A DNA stretch of 64,000 nt from Sporobacter sp963663605 (GTDB taxonomy: Bacteria > Bacillota > Clostridia > Oscillospirales > Oscillospiraceae), in NCBI GenBank assembly GCA_963663605.2, contig CAXXVF010000002.1, positions 682,001 to 746,000 on the forward strand. The letters run 5' to 3'. The position numbers and the translations under genes were made by a program. Numbering within the stretch: the first letter of the stretch is position 1; each line of letters starts with the position of its first letter. Shown piece after piece: positions 50,690 through 59,988 of this stretch. Below the pieces are notes generated by a model. It searched no databases and was not told where the DNA came from. It saw only the letters and a program-made list of their open reading frames with translations.

Positions 50690-52519
50690 ATGTGTGGTAT
50701 CGTCGGATACACCGGGACCCGGCAGGCATCCCCGATCATGCTCGAAGGACTCAAACGGCTTGAATACAGGGGGTACGACTCAGCAGGCGTCGTCGTCAGC
50801 GGCGCGGACGGGCTGCAGCTTTGCAAGGCAAAGGGCTATGTCGATAATCTGTCCGACATGATCGACGGCGGACGCCTTTTAAAGGGCGTCACCGGCATCG
50901 GTCATACGCGATGGGCGACCCACGGCCGCCCGTCGGACGAGAACGCGCATCCTCACGTCAGCGCCGCCGGAAAAATCGCGCTCGTACATAACGGCATCAT
51001 CGAAAACTATCAGAAGCTGCGGGAAATGCTCATATCCAAGGGCGTTGCTTTCAAATCCGAGACCGACACGGAAGTCGCCGTCAACCTGATCCAGTATTTC
51101 TACGAGGGCGACATCAAAAAAGCCGTCAGCGAGGCCGCGCTTCGGATGGAAGGCTCCTACGCCCTGGGCATCGTCTGTGAGGACTTCCCGGATATGCTTT
51201 TGGCCACCCGCAAGGAAAGCCCGCTGATTCTCGGCGTCGGGCAGGGCGAAAACTATCTCGCCTCGGACGTCGCCGCCATATTGAAGTACACGCGCGACGT
51301 GTATTATCTGGACGACGACGAGATCGCCGTTTTGACCCCGAACGATATAAAAATCTACACCAGCGAGCTGGAGGAAGCCGACAAGGAAGTGTCCCGTGTC
51401 GACTGGGACATCTCGGCGGCTGAAAAAGGCGGGTACGAGCACTTCATGTTCAAGGAGATCATGGAGCAGCCCGATGCGCTTTCCAAAACGATCTCGCCGA
51501 GGCTCAAAGGCGGCCGCGTCGTTTTGGACGACATCCAATTCGACCCCGGTTATATCGAAAACCTTAAAAAAATCTTTATCGTCGGCTGCGGCTCGGCCTA
51601 CCACGTCGGCGTCGTCGCAAAATACAATCTGGAGAAAATGTCGCGCATTCCCGTCGAGACGGTCCTGGCCTCTGAATTCCGTTACGCCACGCCGCTCGTC
51701 AACGAAGAAACGCTCGTCATCTGCATCAGCCAGTCAGGCACGACGGCGGACACGATCGCCGCCATGCGCGAGGCAAAACGGCTCGGCGCGAAAGTGCTCT
51801 CGATCGTCAACGTCGTCGGCAGCGTCATAGCGGTCGAGTCGGACTGGTGCCTGTACACATGGGCCGGGCCCGAGATCGCCGTGGCAACGACGAAGGCCTA
51901 CAGCACGCAGCTGGCCGTCACATACCTCATCACGCTCTGTCTGGCCGATATGCTCGGCAAAATCACGAAGGAAGACTACGACGCGGCGGTCGCCGGGCTA
52001 ACCGCCCTGCCGTCGAAGCTCGAACAGATCCTCGGCGACAAGGAGCACATCCAGTATCTCGCATCAATCTATTTCAACAAGGAAAATATTTTCTTCATCG
52101 GGCGCAATATCGACTACGCGCTGACGCTTGAGGCTTCCCTGAAACTCAAGGAGATTTCCTATATCCATTCCGACGCCTACGCCGCGGGCGAACTCAAGCA
52201 CGGCACGATATCGCTCATCGAAGAGGGCACGCTCGTCGTCGCCATGGCTTCCTATTTGGAGCTTGTGGAAAAGACGGTCAGCAACATCGTCGAGGTCCAG
52301 TCGCGCGGTGCAGAGATTTTGACGGTCACGACGGAGAGCGGGCGCGCACATGTCGCCCACGCCTCCGACAACATCATCGCCGTGCCGGACATCCATCCCC
52401 TGCTTCTGGCATCCCTCGCCGTCGTTCCGATGCAGCTGTTCGCCTACTATGTGGCCCTCATGCGCGGCTGCAGCATCGACAAACCGCGAAACCTCGCCAA
52501 ATCCGTCACCGTCGAGTAA
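50690..52519 (+). CDS. glmS: Glutamine--fructose-6-phosphate aminotransferase
   Basis: A 609-residue enzyme making glucosamine-6-phosphate for cell-wall precursors. The N-terminal glutaminase starts MCGIVGYTG with the Cys nucleophile; two SIS domains follow (ICISQSGTTADTIAAMREAK and KLKEISYIHSDAYAAGELKH). The gene begins 34 bases after dapL with AGGAGG, leaving no room for a glmS ribozyme, so the usual Firmicute ribozyme control is missing here. Confidence 0.97.
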   Translation: MCGIVGYTGTRQASPIMLEGLKRLEYRGYDSAGVVVSGADGLQLCKAKGYVDNLSDMIDGGRLLKGVTGIGHTRWATHGRPSDENAHPHVSAAGKIALVHNGIIENYQKLREMLISKGVAFKSETDTEVAVNLIQYFYEGDIKKAVSEAALRMEGSYALGIVCEDFPDMLLATRKESPLILGVGQGENYLASDVAAILKYTRDVYYLDDDEIAVLTPNDIKIYTSELEEADKEVSRVDWDISAAEKGGYEHFMFKEIMEQPDALSKTISPRLKGGRVVLDDIQFDPGYIENLKKIFIVGCGSAYHVGVVAKYNLEKMSRIPVETVLASEFRYATPLVNEETLVICISQSGTTADTIAAMREAKRLGAKVLSIVNVVGSVIAVESDWCLYTWAGPEIAVATTKAYSTQLAVTYLITLCLADMLGKITKEDYDAAVAGLTALPSKLEQILGDKEHIQYLASIYFNKENIFFIGRNIDYALTLEASLKLKEISYIHSDAYAAGELKHGTISLIEEGTLVVAMASYLELVEKTVSNIVEVQSRGAEILTVTTESGRAHVAHASDNIIAVPDIHPLLLASLAVVPMQLFAYYVALMRGCSIDKPRNLAKSVTVE

Positions 52520-52538
52520 CGCGGCTTATATAGCAACA

Positions 52539-52577
52539 AAGACCGAAGGGCTGTAAAATCCCTTCGGTCTTATTTTT
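52539..52577 (+). terminator. Terminator of glmS
   Basis: AAGACCGAAGGG pairs perfectly with CCCTTCGGTCTT around a 9-base loop, followed by ATTTTTAT. Confidence 0.9.
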
Positions 52578-52599
52578 ATGCCTTTTTACCTTAAATGAA

Positions 52600-54036
52600 C
52601 TATTCCGTGTCGACCGTCACCATCCAGTTGCGCGCTTGGAGCGCATTTACAAGGTTCATCCCGTAATCGGAAGGCGGCGCGTTGTCAAACAGCTCCAGCA
52701 CGCCGTCGTACGTTCCCCACGACAAGACCTCCTCGAGGATTCCGTCAACATCGCTCTGATCGAGCAGGTTGCCATGGGCGTCCAGAAACGTCAGGCCTGC
52801 GCATCCGGTCAGATTGATTTCGGACAAATTGCAGTTATACGCCTCGACGAATCCGTTCCGGCCTTCGGGAAACTGGTTTGCCAGGTCCATGGATGTCCAC
52901 TGGTTGTGGCATGTTATGACGCTATTTATTGCGGAGGAACGGATAATCAACGCGCCGGTCTGTCCGGAACTCCAGTCCCACCATTCCTCGATCACCGGCA
53001 GCTGCGCCGCCGTCGGATGATTAATAACTCTTTCGCTCTGTGCGCAATAGTGGTAAAGCTTCTCCATTGGGGCGTTGAGCGGCGTGAGCGTCACGGTGCT
53101 TTGATTGCCCGACATTCTCAAATCGCGAAGGCAGCCGCTGACCGGATTCAAGTCGAGTGCAGCCAGATCGTTGAGCTCCATGCAAAGGCGTATAAGGCTC
53201 GTACACCCCGTTAGATTGACGGCGGAAACCTGCGCGCCGTAGCATTCAATGTATTGCAGCGACCGCATTCCCCCAAAATCCAGCGCGCCGCGGAGCGTCG
53301 GCGTCGCGGCCAGAAACCGTACAAGCCCCTTCATGGCGTTTACGCCGCTAAGGCCGGTAACGCATTGGGACGTATAGTCGTAACCGCTTCCGATATTATA
53401 CTTGCCCGCGTCCTGCAAGTGATTAAACCCGACGTTGAACGTGACGATATCCCCGAGCGCATTCGTACCGTCCGGATTTACAGCAGCCATCCGGACATGC
53501 CGGACGCCTTCTGTCCCGAAAGTAAAGCTCGGCGTAAGGCCTTTTTGTATATCACCGGTCTCTTCCACATACCAGGCGACGTCCGCTGATGAACCGCCCG
53601 CCAGTTCGACAGACGGCGCAAACGACGAACCGTTAACCGTGATCCGTACATAAGACGTAAAGTCCGGTACAGCGGTATTCCCGGCCTCCTGCTCCGCGTC
53701 ATTACCGGTTGCCGCCGGAAGATCTGCATCACCGCTCCCGGCTTGCGGCTCCGGGTCTCCTGCCGCTTCATCAGTGTCGTCAGGCGCGGGCGCGGAATCC
53801 GCGTCACTGCCCCCGGCTTCCGTCGCAGGTTCCTCAACATCTGCCTCATTATTGTCTTCTGCCGCTGCATTATCTGTATCGCTGTTCCCGGATTCCGGCG
53901 CGGGGGCATTGCTAACGTTGTCATCGTCTACAGCCGCAGTTGACGAATAGGCATCGCTGCTTACAGCATCCGGTGCAGCCTTCTCTATAAATGGTTCGTT
54001 ACAGGCAGTCAAAGCAAAAATTAAAATAATACTCAA
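52600..54036 (-). CDS. Secreted lipoprotein with acidic linker and leucine-rich-repeat-like domain
   Basis: Not recognised by family. The lipobox is FALTAC, then about 100 residues of Asp/Glu/Ala/Pro/Ser repeats (AGGSDADSAPAPDDTDEAAG), then a domain with spaced LxxLxL-like strands (LTGCTSLIRLCMELNDLAAL, LTGCAGLTFLDAHGNLL) like bacterial LRR surface proteins. The TTG at 54036 would give a signal peptide with no positive charge. In frame upstream, an ATA at 54090, 8 bases after GGGGG, would add KKKKNSVTIISFIRTVILSI and make a perfect lipoprotein signal, so the real start is probably there. Confidence 0.75.
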   Translation of the reverse strand: MSIILIFALTACNEPFIEKAAPDAVSSDAYSSTAAVDDDNVSNAPAPESGNSDTDNAAAEDNNEADVEEPATEAGGSDADSAPAPDDTDEAAGDPEPQAGSGDADLPAATGNDAEQEAGNTAVPDFTSYVRITVNGSSFAPSVELAGGSSADVAWYVEETGDIQKGLTPSFTFGTEGVRHVRMAAVNPDGTNALGDIVTFNVGFNHLQDAGKYNIGSGYDYTSQCVTGLSGVNAMKGLVRFLAATPTLRGALDFGGMRSLQYIECYGAQVSAVNLTGCTSLIRLCMELNDLAALDLNPVSGCLRDLRMSGNQSTVTLTPLNAPMEKLYHYCAQSERVINHPTAAQLPVIEEWWDWSSGQTGALIIRSSAINSVITCHNQWTSMDLANQFPEGRNGFVEAYNCNLSEINLTGCAGLTFLDAHGNLLDQSDVDGILEEVLSWGTYDGVLELFDNAPPSDYGMNLVNALQARNWMVTVDTE

Positions 54037-54181
54037 TATGACGGTCCGTATAAATGATATTATGGTAACACTGTTTTTTTTCTTTTTTATGTAATATACC
54101 CCCTTTTATTCTTCCTCCTTTTTTAATAACACACTTGTTTGACTTCTCACATCACCCAATATATTCTTTACGTACAAGACA

Positions 54182-54210
54182 ATAATACTTAAAATACGCG
54201 CTAAAATCAA
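54182..54210 (-). promoter_or_regulatory. Promoter of the lipoprotein gene
   Basis: Minus strand TTGATT (54205-54210), 17-base spacer, TATTAT (54182-54187). The leader of about 85 bases has two purine-rich sites, AAAGGAGG and GGGGG. Confidence 0.5.
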
Positions 54211-54411
54211 GCTCGTATTTCCCAGCCCGTTCCCGCCGTTTAGGTTCACGGCAGTGTAATTACTATATTATGTTAATATTGTCGCTTTCGCTGGCATTGA
54301 TCTGATGATATATTTATACAGGCTGCCGCAGCGGGGCCGCGTTTTCCGCATCCTGATAAGCCTATGAAGCGCAGCCGGTTCTTTTTATCGACGGGCGGGT
54401 AAATGCAGCAC

Positions 54412-54441
54412 TTGTAAATCTGGCCCGTCAGCGCTTATAAT
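54412..54441 (+). promoter_or_regulatory. Promoter of the stalk-domain protein gene
   Basis: TTGTAA (54412-54417), 18-base spacer, TATAAT (54436-54441), 49 bases before the start codon. The 200 bases between this and the divergent lipoprotein promoter show no further feature. Confidence 0.55.
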
Positions 54442-54489
54442 AATTAAAAAAACAAACGGGACAAACAGTATGGAACAGGTGAATAACAA

Positions 54490-55905
54490 ATGAAAAAATT
54501 ACTTGCGGGCATCCTGACAGTATGCGGTGTTTTAGCCTTTTCGATCCCTACCGCCTCGGCGGTCCCCGGCGGCGTCGCCGGCAGCTATTATTTCACCGAT
54601 ATCGTCACGTATCTGCGCGGCATGCCCATCAGCGCCATCAATATCGGCGGACAGACGCTCATCAGCGCGGAGGCCATGAGCCGCTACGGCTTTAACGTAA
54701 CATGGCACGCCGAAAAGCGGCGGCTTGAAATCGCCGACAACGGCACAAACGAAGTGACGCAGGACAACTGGCGAATACAGGACAAAGCTTACGGTACGCC
54801 TGGCCTTGTCGCGGGCCGATACTATTACACCGATATCGTCACGACGCTGAACGGGGTTGAGATCACAAGCTATAACATCGGCGGGCAGACATATATAGCC
54901 GCGGAAAGCATGAGCGGCTTCGGCTATAACGTAAGCTGGGACGGCGGCGAACGCACGCTGCGCATCGGTACGCCGTCGCCCGTAACCATATCGTGTACCA
55001 TAACCAGCATGGAATTTCGCGAAGGCGCGCTGTATCTGGGAACGGGCGGCGGCTCATTAACGGACGACTGCACGGTAAAAATCACCGTTCCCGCTTCGTG
55101 GGAATACTCGGAAGACCTAAACACGACCGACTACACCCCCAAAGCCATCGATAAGCTTTACGGCGTCCGTCTGTATCATTACGACGATATATACGACATG
55201 CCGGAGGCCATGTTCGCCTATAATACGCGCGACGTCTCATACTCGGAGGAAATGGCGGAGGCCGTTGCGTCAAGCGAACATTTCGCGCTGTCCGGACGGG
55301 AGGTCTTTGTCGAGCATCTGGACGGGGCCATGCTTTACGATCTGGACATGTTCATGCACGATTATTACATCCGCGTGGATGACGCGCATGTGCTGCGCGT
55401 CATAATGATCTCGCCGTCCATGGACGGCGAGTACGTCCGCCGGTCAGCGCTCGACAGTATTGATTTCAACTACGTCGTCGTCGAGCCGTCCGACCCTTGG
55501 GATGATTATACCTATAATTACGGACTGCCGGACGCGTATACGCTAAGTAACAATGAAGTACTGGATGCGGACGGGCAGCTCGTCGGCCTGATCCATAAAG
55601 GTTTTTATGGCGGCGGATATACCTCCTGCGAGGAGGCTATTCTGGATTCGACGGACACATGGTACGACACTTCCGAGATTCTTTCGGTCCGTGATAACGG
55701 CAACTATATACTTCAATGCGTTACATTCGCGGGAAACGGTTTATTCGGAATGTCCGATCTGGAAGCAGCCAAGGATGATACGACGGTCTATACCGTCGCC
55801 GTCTGTGATGAAGCTAAATATGTCGTTGTGATGATTTCAATTTTAGCCGACGGCGTCTCAATGGAAACCATGGAAACCATCGCCGAAAGCGCGTCCATTT
55901 CATAA
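54490..55905 (+). CDS. Secreted protein with two copper-amine-oxidase-like stalk repeats
   Basis: A 471-residue exported protein: signal peptide (residues 1-24, cut after ASA). Two copies of a roughly 75-residue repeat follow, each with YYFTDIVTYLRGMPISAINI or YYYTDIVTTLNGVEITSYNI and then NIGGQT and a tryptophan-containing strand; this is like the copper amine oxidase N-terminal domain of many Firmicute surface proteins. The C-terminal 280 residues are not recognised. AGGTG precedes the ATG. It is divergent from the lipoprotein gene. Confidence 0.78.
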   Translation: MKKLLAGILTVCGVLAFSIPTASAVPGGVAGSYYFTDIVTYLRGMPISAINIGGQTLISAEAMSRYGFNVTWHAEKRRLEIADNGTNEVTQDNWRIQDKAYGTPGLVAGRYYYTDIVTTLNGVEITSYNIGGQTYIAAESMSGFGYNVSWDGGERTLRIGTPSPVTISCTITSMEFREGALYLGTGGGSLTDDCTVKITVPASWEYSEDLNTTDYTPKAIDKLYGVRLYHYDDIYDMPEAMFAYNTRDVSYSEEMAEAVASSEHFALSGREVFVEHLDGAMLYDLDMFMHDYYIRVDDAHVLRVIMISPSMDGEYVRRSALDSIDFNYVVVEPSDPWDDYTYNYGLPDAYTLSNNEVLDADGQLVGLIHKGFYGGGYTSCEEAILDSTDTWYDTSEILSVRDNGNYILQCVTFAGNGLFGMSDLEAAKDDTTVYTVAVCDEAKYVVVMISILADGVSMETMETIAESASIS

Positions 55906-55920
55906 CGCCTTGTAAAAAAG

Positions 55921-55949
55921 CGCCGCAGTGCAAACTGCGGCGTTTTTTT
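55921..55949 (+). terminator. Terminator of the stalk-domain protein gene
   Basis: CGCCGCAGT, loop GCAA, ACTGCGGCG, then seven Ts. Confidence 0.92.
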
Positions 55950-55966
55950 CGCCTTACACGAGGCGC

Positions 55967-55996
55967 TTGTCATTTTGCCTTTACTGCGCTTATAAT
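55967..55996 (+). promoter_or_regulatory. GRE2 promoter
   Basis: TTGTCA (55967-55972), 18-base spacer, TATAAT (55991-55996), 33 bases before the start codon. Confidence 0.65.
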
Positions 55997-56028
55997 AAAA
56001 TAAAAACATATAAAGGAGTTATCGCTCT

Positions 56029-58497
56029 ATGTCGCTTGCCGTACCGGTCACTGCGCGCGTCGAGGCGCTGCTTGAAAAGCGCGCGCGCGCCAATAAATCC
56101 GCCGTGCCGCTCAATATCGAGCGGACAAGGCACTACACCGAGTATTATAAAACACATGAAAACCAATATTCCGTCAAAAAGCGCGCCGGTGCGCTGCTCC
56201 ACTGGGTGAAAAACAAAACAATCACCATCAATGACGAGGACATTTTAGTCGGCGGCATGAGCGGCGACTTCCGATGCATCAGCTTTTATGTCGAATGGTC
56301 CGTTCAGTGGCTCGAGGCGTGCATGTTCGACACGGACGAAAATTTTCGTGCTGCCTGGCAGGTTCCCGGCTGCTCGTATATTAGCGACACCGACCGCGAA
56401 ATGCTGAAGGACGCGGCGCTGTACTGGAAGAGCAGGACGTATAACGCGCTTGCCGAAGGCATCATGCCCGACGAGGTCTGGGGCCTTGCCGAAAACAGCA
56501 TCAACGGCATCCCCAAAAAAGGCGGCGGCATATCGAGCCTGCCGCACGGCCACTTTATCGGCAATTTTGATAAAGCCGTCAACACCGGCTTCGCCGCCGT
56601 CAAAGCGGAGGCGCAAAAGAAGCTCGACGCGATGCGCGGACGCGTCAACGGGGACTTAGCGCGCACCTACGCTTTCTACGAAGGCGTCGTTACCGTCTGT
56701 GACGCAGCCATGCTCTTTTCCAAACGCCATGCCAAGGCCTGCCGCCTTAAGGCGGAGACCGCATCGCCGCAGCGCCGTGCGGAGCTTCTGGAAATGGCCG
56801 ATTCGCTCGATTGGATTATGGAAAACCCCGCCCGCACGTATTGGGAGGGCTTGCAGGTCATGCTGTTTTATGAAATGCTCCTGTGCGCCGACGCCCAGCA
56901 GCACGGTCAGTCCATGGGCCGCGTCGACCGGTACGCGGGCCATTTGCTTAAAAAACAGCTTGAGGAAGGCTCTATAACAATGGAGCGCGCGCAGGAGCTG
57001 ACGGACGCCTTTATGCTCCGGATGAACGACCTTTTACGCATGATGCCCTTTATGAACAACGCGTGGCTGGCGGAGCTCAACCGCGAGGGGCGTTTCCTTG
57101 TCGGTTCGCTGTCGAGCGCCATCACGGCAACCGGCGGCATCGCCATCACCATCGGCGGCGTTGATAAGGACGGGGATGACGCCACGCTTCCCTCCACCTA
57201 TATGATCCTGCAGTCTCTCCTGCGGCTGGGCCTTGCCGACCCGACGACCGCCCTGCGTATCCATGACAATACGCCCGACGACCTGTGGGAACTGGCCATC
57301 GAGGCCAGCCGCGTTAACGGCGGCCTGCCGCAGTTCCAAAGCGACAACCTGATCATCCCCATGCTGACTGCGCGCGGCCGCACCTTAGAGCACGCGCGCG
57401 ACTACGGCATCGTCGGCTGCGCGGAACCGACCGGCTGCGGCAACGAATGGCCCTGCTGCGGCGGCAACGGCAACAACAGCGGCTTCTGCAACGAAGGGAA
57501 CCTGCTCATGGCCATCCACGGCGGCGTCCACCCCGTCACCGGCGCGAAGGGACTGCCGTGCAAAAAGCTTTACGAATACGACAGCTTTGAGGAGCTCAAG
57601 GAAGAAGTCGCGCGTCAGGGCCGGTATTTCCTGGACTGGCACGTCACCGTCACAAACTTCTGCGAGGCGGTATTCGCCGAAAACTTCCCGTCCGTTATGG
57701 CCTCCGCGCTCCTCGACGGCTGTATTGAAAGCGGGAAGGACGCGACCTGGGGCGGCGCGCTGTACAACCAGTCGGCCTTCTGCGCCATGGGCACCGGCAA
57801 CATCGCCGACGGCCTCGCCGCGATCAAGAAGCTCTGCTTTGACGAAAAGCGCTATACGCTCAAGTATTTCTACGACGCCCTGTGCACAAACTGGGAGGGC
57901 TGCGAGGCGCTCCGCCAGGTCATAAGGAACGAATGTCCCCATTACGGCAACGACATTGAAGAGGTCGATGCGCTCGCCGAGTGGAGCCTGCGCTACTACG
58001 CGGAACATCTCAACACGCTCAGCTGCCCGCGCGGGCCGTACTGCGGCGGCACCTTCACCGTCACGACCCACGTCTATCAGGGCTTCACCTTCCCCGCAAC
58101 GCCTGACGGCCGCTTTGCCGGGACGCCGCTTGCCGACGCTATTTCACCGGTGCAGGGCATGGATACGAACGGACCGATCGCCTACATGAAAAGCGCGTCA
58201 AAGCTCCCGCACGACATCCTGTATAACGGCGACCAACTCAACATCCGCTTCTCCCCCACCGTCATTCAGGGCGGCGGCCAGAAGAAGCTCCGCGACCTTA
58301 TTGAAACGTATTTCGAGCTCGGCGGCATGCAGGTGCAGTTCAACGTCGTAGGCTCCGACATCCTCCGGGCCGCGCAGCGGGACCCGGACGAATACGCAAA
58401 CCTCGTCGTGCGCATCGCCGGATATTCCGCTTACTTCGTGGAGCTTGGGAAGCCTGTTCAGGACGACTTTATAACACGTACCGAGCAGTTTATTTAA
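56029..58497 (+). CDS. Glycyl radical enzyme, pyruvate formate-lyase/glycerol dehydratase superfamily (GRE2)
   Basis: An 822-residue paralogue of GRE1. The radical glycine is about Gly798 in RIAGYSAYF; the active-site Cys464 and Glu466 are in GIVGCAEP, followed by TGCGNEWPCCGGNGNNSG, the same cysteine-rich insert as GRE1 with one more Cys. Other shared parts include HGQSMGRVDRYAGHLL. Identity to GRE1 is clearly partial, so the substrates may differ. GGAG precedes the ATG. It has its own promoter, and no activase or shell-protein gene is near. The reaction is unknown. Confidence 0.9.
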   Translation: MSLAVPVTARVEALLEKRARANKSAVPLNIERTRHYTEYYKTHENQYSVKKRAGALLHWVKNKTITINDEDILVGGMSGDFRCISFYVEWSVQWLEACMFDTDENFRAAWQVPGCSYISDTDREMLKDAALYWKSRTYNALAEGIMPDEVWGLAENSINGIPKKGGGISSLPHGHFIGNFDKAVNTGFAAVKAEAQKKLDAMRGRVNGDLARTYAFYEGVVTVCDAAMLFSKRHAKACRLKAETASPQRRAELLEMADSLDWIMENPARTYWEGLQVMLFYEMLLCADAQQHGQSMGRVDRYAGHLLKKQLEEGSITMERAQELTDAFMLRMNDLLRMMPFMNNAWLAELNREGRFLVGSLSSAITATGGIAITIGGVDKDGDDATLPSTYMILQSLLRLGLADPTTALRIHDNTPDDLWELAIEASRVNGGLPQFQSDNLIIPMLTARGRTLEHARDYGIVGCAEPTGCGNEWPCCGGNGNNSGFCNEGNLLMAIHGGVHPVTGAKGLPCKKLYEYDSFEELKEEVARQGRYFLDWHVTVTNFCEAVFAENFPSVMASALLDGCIESGKDATWGGALYNQSAFCAMGTGNIADGLAAIKKLCFDEKRYTLKYFYDALCTNWEGCEALRQVIRNECPHYGNDIEEVDALAEWSLRYYAEHLNTLSCPRGPYCGGTFTVTTHVYQGFTFPATPDGRFAGTPLADAISPVQGMDTNGPIAYMKSASKLPHDILYNGDQLNIRFSPTVIQGGGQKKLRDLIETYFELGGMQVQFNVVGSDILRAAQRDPDEYANLVVRIAGYSAYFVELGKPVQDDFITRTEQFI

Positions 58498-58511
58498 ATT
58501 GCCGGGAATAC

Positions 58512-58541
58512 TTGACAATTCAGCTGCTTACTGTGTAAAAT
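58512..58541 (+). promoter_or_regulatory. Promoter of the AIM24-like gene
   Basis: TTGACA (58512-58517), 18-base spacer, TAAAAT (58536-58541), leaving a leader of about 105 bases. It starts just after the GRE2 stop. Confidence 0.65.
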
Positions 58542-58654
58542 CAATTCTGTTACTGCTTTATTTTTGCAGGAATTGTTTTCGTCATTCAGCGTTTTCATTC
58601 ATTTTATTCTCGTCCAATATCTGACCGATTTATTTACAGAAAGGGAGTTATTCA

Positions 58655-59332
58655 ATGCGATATAATATTCAGGGGGACAGTCTTCCGGTAGTTATCTGCC
58701 AGCTCGATCCCGGCGAAGTCATGATCAGCGAATCCGGCGGGCGCACATGGGCGCGCGGCAACGTAGTTACCGAAGCAAAATCCGGCGGCGCAAAAAAAGC
58801 GATCGGCCGCATGTTTTCCGGCGAAAGCCTGTTCATGAGCCAATACACGGCGCAGGGTCCGGCTGAGATCGCTTTCGCTTCTTCTTTCCCCGGGCGTATC
58901 ATCGCGCGCCAGCTGAATCCCGGTGAATCGATCATCGCGCAAAAGAGCGCCTTTTTGGCGGCGACGGCCGGCGTGGAGCTGTCCGTGTTCTTCCAGAAGA
59001 AGCTCGGCGCGGGGCTTGTCGGCGGCGAGGGCTTCATCATGCAGCGCGTTACCGGTCCCGGCATGGTCTTCCTTGAGCTTGACGGCCACTGCGTCGAATA
59101 CGATCTCGCTCCCGGCGAGCCCATTGTCTGCGACACGGGCGTCGTTGCCGTTATGGACGCCACCTGCTCGATTGACGTCCAGATGGTCAAGGGCATTAAA
59201 AACGTCTTCTTCGGCGGCGAGGGCCTCTTTGACACGGTCGTTACCGGTCCGGGCAAGGTCTTCCTGCAGACAATGACGCTTCCGCACATCGCGGGCCTGC
59301 TCGCGCCTTTCATGCCGAGCAGCAGCAAATAA
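58655..59332 (+). CDS. AIM24 / TIGR00266 family protein
   Basis: A 225-residue beta-rich protein of the AIM24 family (function unknown; the yeast member is mitochondrial). GDSLPVVICQLDPGEVMISE at the start, GRMFSGESLFMSQY and TGPGKVFLQTM are typical repeated turns. GGGAG precedes the ATG. It lies after GRE2 but with its own promoter, so a link to the radical enzyme is not implied. Confidence 0.88.
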   Translation: MRYNIQGDSLPVVICQLDPGEVMISESGGRTWARGNVVTEAKSGGAKKAIGRMFSGESLFMSQYTAQGPAEIAFASSFPGRIIARQLNPGESIIAQKSAFLAATAGVELSVFFQKKLGAGLVGGEGFIMQRVTGPGMVFLELDGHCVEYDLAPGEPIVCDTGVVAVMDATCSIDVQMVKGIKNVFFGGEGLFDTVVTGPGKVFLQTMTLPHIAGLLAPFMPSSSK

Positions 59333-59350
59333 TCTACATAGCCGAATATG

Positions 59351-59381
59351 GAAAACCGCCTTTTCAGGCGGTTTTCTTTTT
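59351..59381 (+). terminator. Terminator of the AIM24-like gene
   Basis: GAAAACCGCC pairs perfectly with GGCGGTTTTC around TTTTCA, then TTTTT. Confidence 0.9.
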
Positions 59382-59436
59382 ATGTCAATATACGCGGTTA
59401 CCCGTATGAATTGATAAATTTGCTTTTATTTCAAAT

Positions 59437-59486
59437 CCCGCCCGCCGCCCAATAAAGGAATAAGGGCTCCGCCCTTATAATCCCGC
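59437..59486. repeat. CCCGCC-flanked hairpin repeat, copy
   Basis: CCCGCCCGCCGCCCAATAAA, then ATAAGGGCTCCGCCCTTAT, then AATCCCGC. Same plan as at 49233, 61546 and 62033. Confidence 0.7.
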
Positions 59487-59678
59487 TTGAAAACGAATAG
59501 GGCTGAATCCTTATGATCCCGCCAAAAACGGCACACAGCATAACCCTTTGAACATTTTTCTTTAATACCCACGCGCATCTATTCGCAGGATTATCACCTT
59601 TTTGGCATAATTGGCAATAATCTCATATTTATCATTTTGTCATTTTTTTAAATTGACTGCGGCACCTGCCGTTTTATT

Positions 59679-59748
59679 GTAGGGGCCGGCTTCCATGCCG
59701 GCCCGCGTGTTTTCTCCGTCCTTGTAGGGGCGACTATTAGTCGCCCGC
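59679..59748. repeat. Two TGTAGGGG palindromes
   Basis: TGTAGGGGCCGGCTTCCATG followed by CCGGCCCG (59679-59706), and TGTAGGGGCGAC-TATTA-GTCGCCCG (59724-59748). The same head occurs at 49339. They are common short palindromic repeats in this kind of genome. Confidence 0.7.
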
Positions 59749-59988
59749 CGCTTGCTCCATTCCCGCAGGGGCCGATGACATCGAACTGTGGGTCTTCTTT
59801 GCCCTTTTCGCTCCGCAATGGAAACGGAGTAATTATTAACAGTTTGAATCAAGCATATCACAGGGCGGCAGGCCCTGTTCCTTTTAAGGGTGGGCGGGTG
59901 GGATTTCAAACAGCCAATTTTCGGACATGACACCATGGCCCCGCGGCATATAGTAATAGTGTTAATTTGCACTGCGGGGGGAACGCCG

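Larger units (their letters stand above)
59333..59988. other. Repeat-bearing intergenic region before spoVB
   Basis: A gap of about 650 bases. Apart from the terminator it holds a hairpin repeat at 59437-59486, and two TAGGGGC palindromes at 59679-59748 with a worn third near 59766. I see no gene; promoter of spoVB not clear. Confidence 0.6.

Noticed and set aside
56029..59332. GRE2 and the AIM24-like gene as one operon with a shared role
   Set aside because: A good promoter lies between them and AIM24-like genes occur in many contexts; no evidence for a link.
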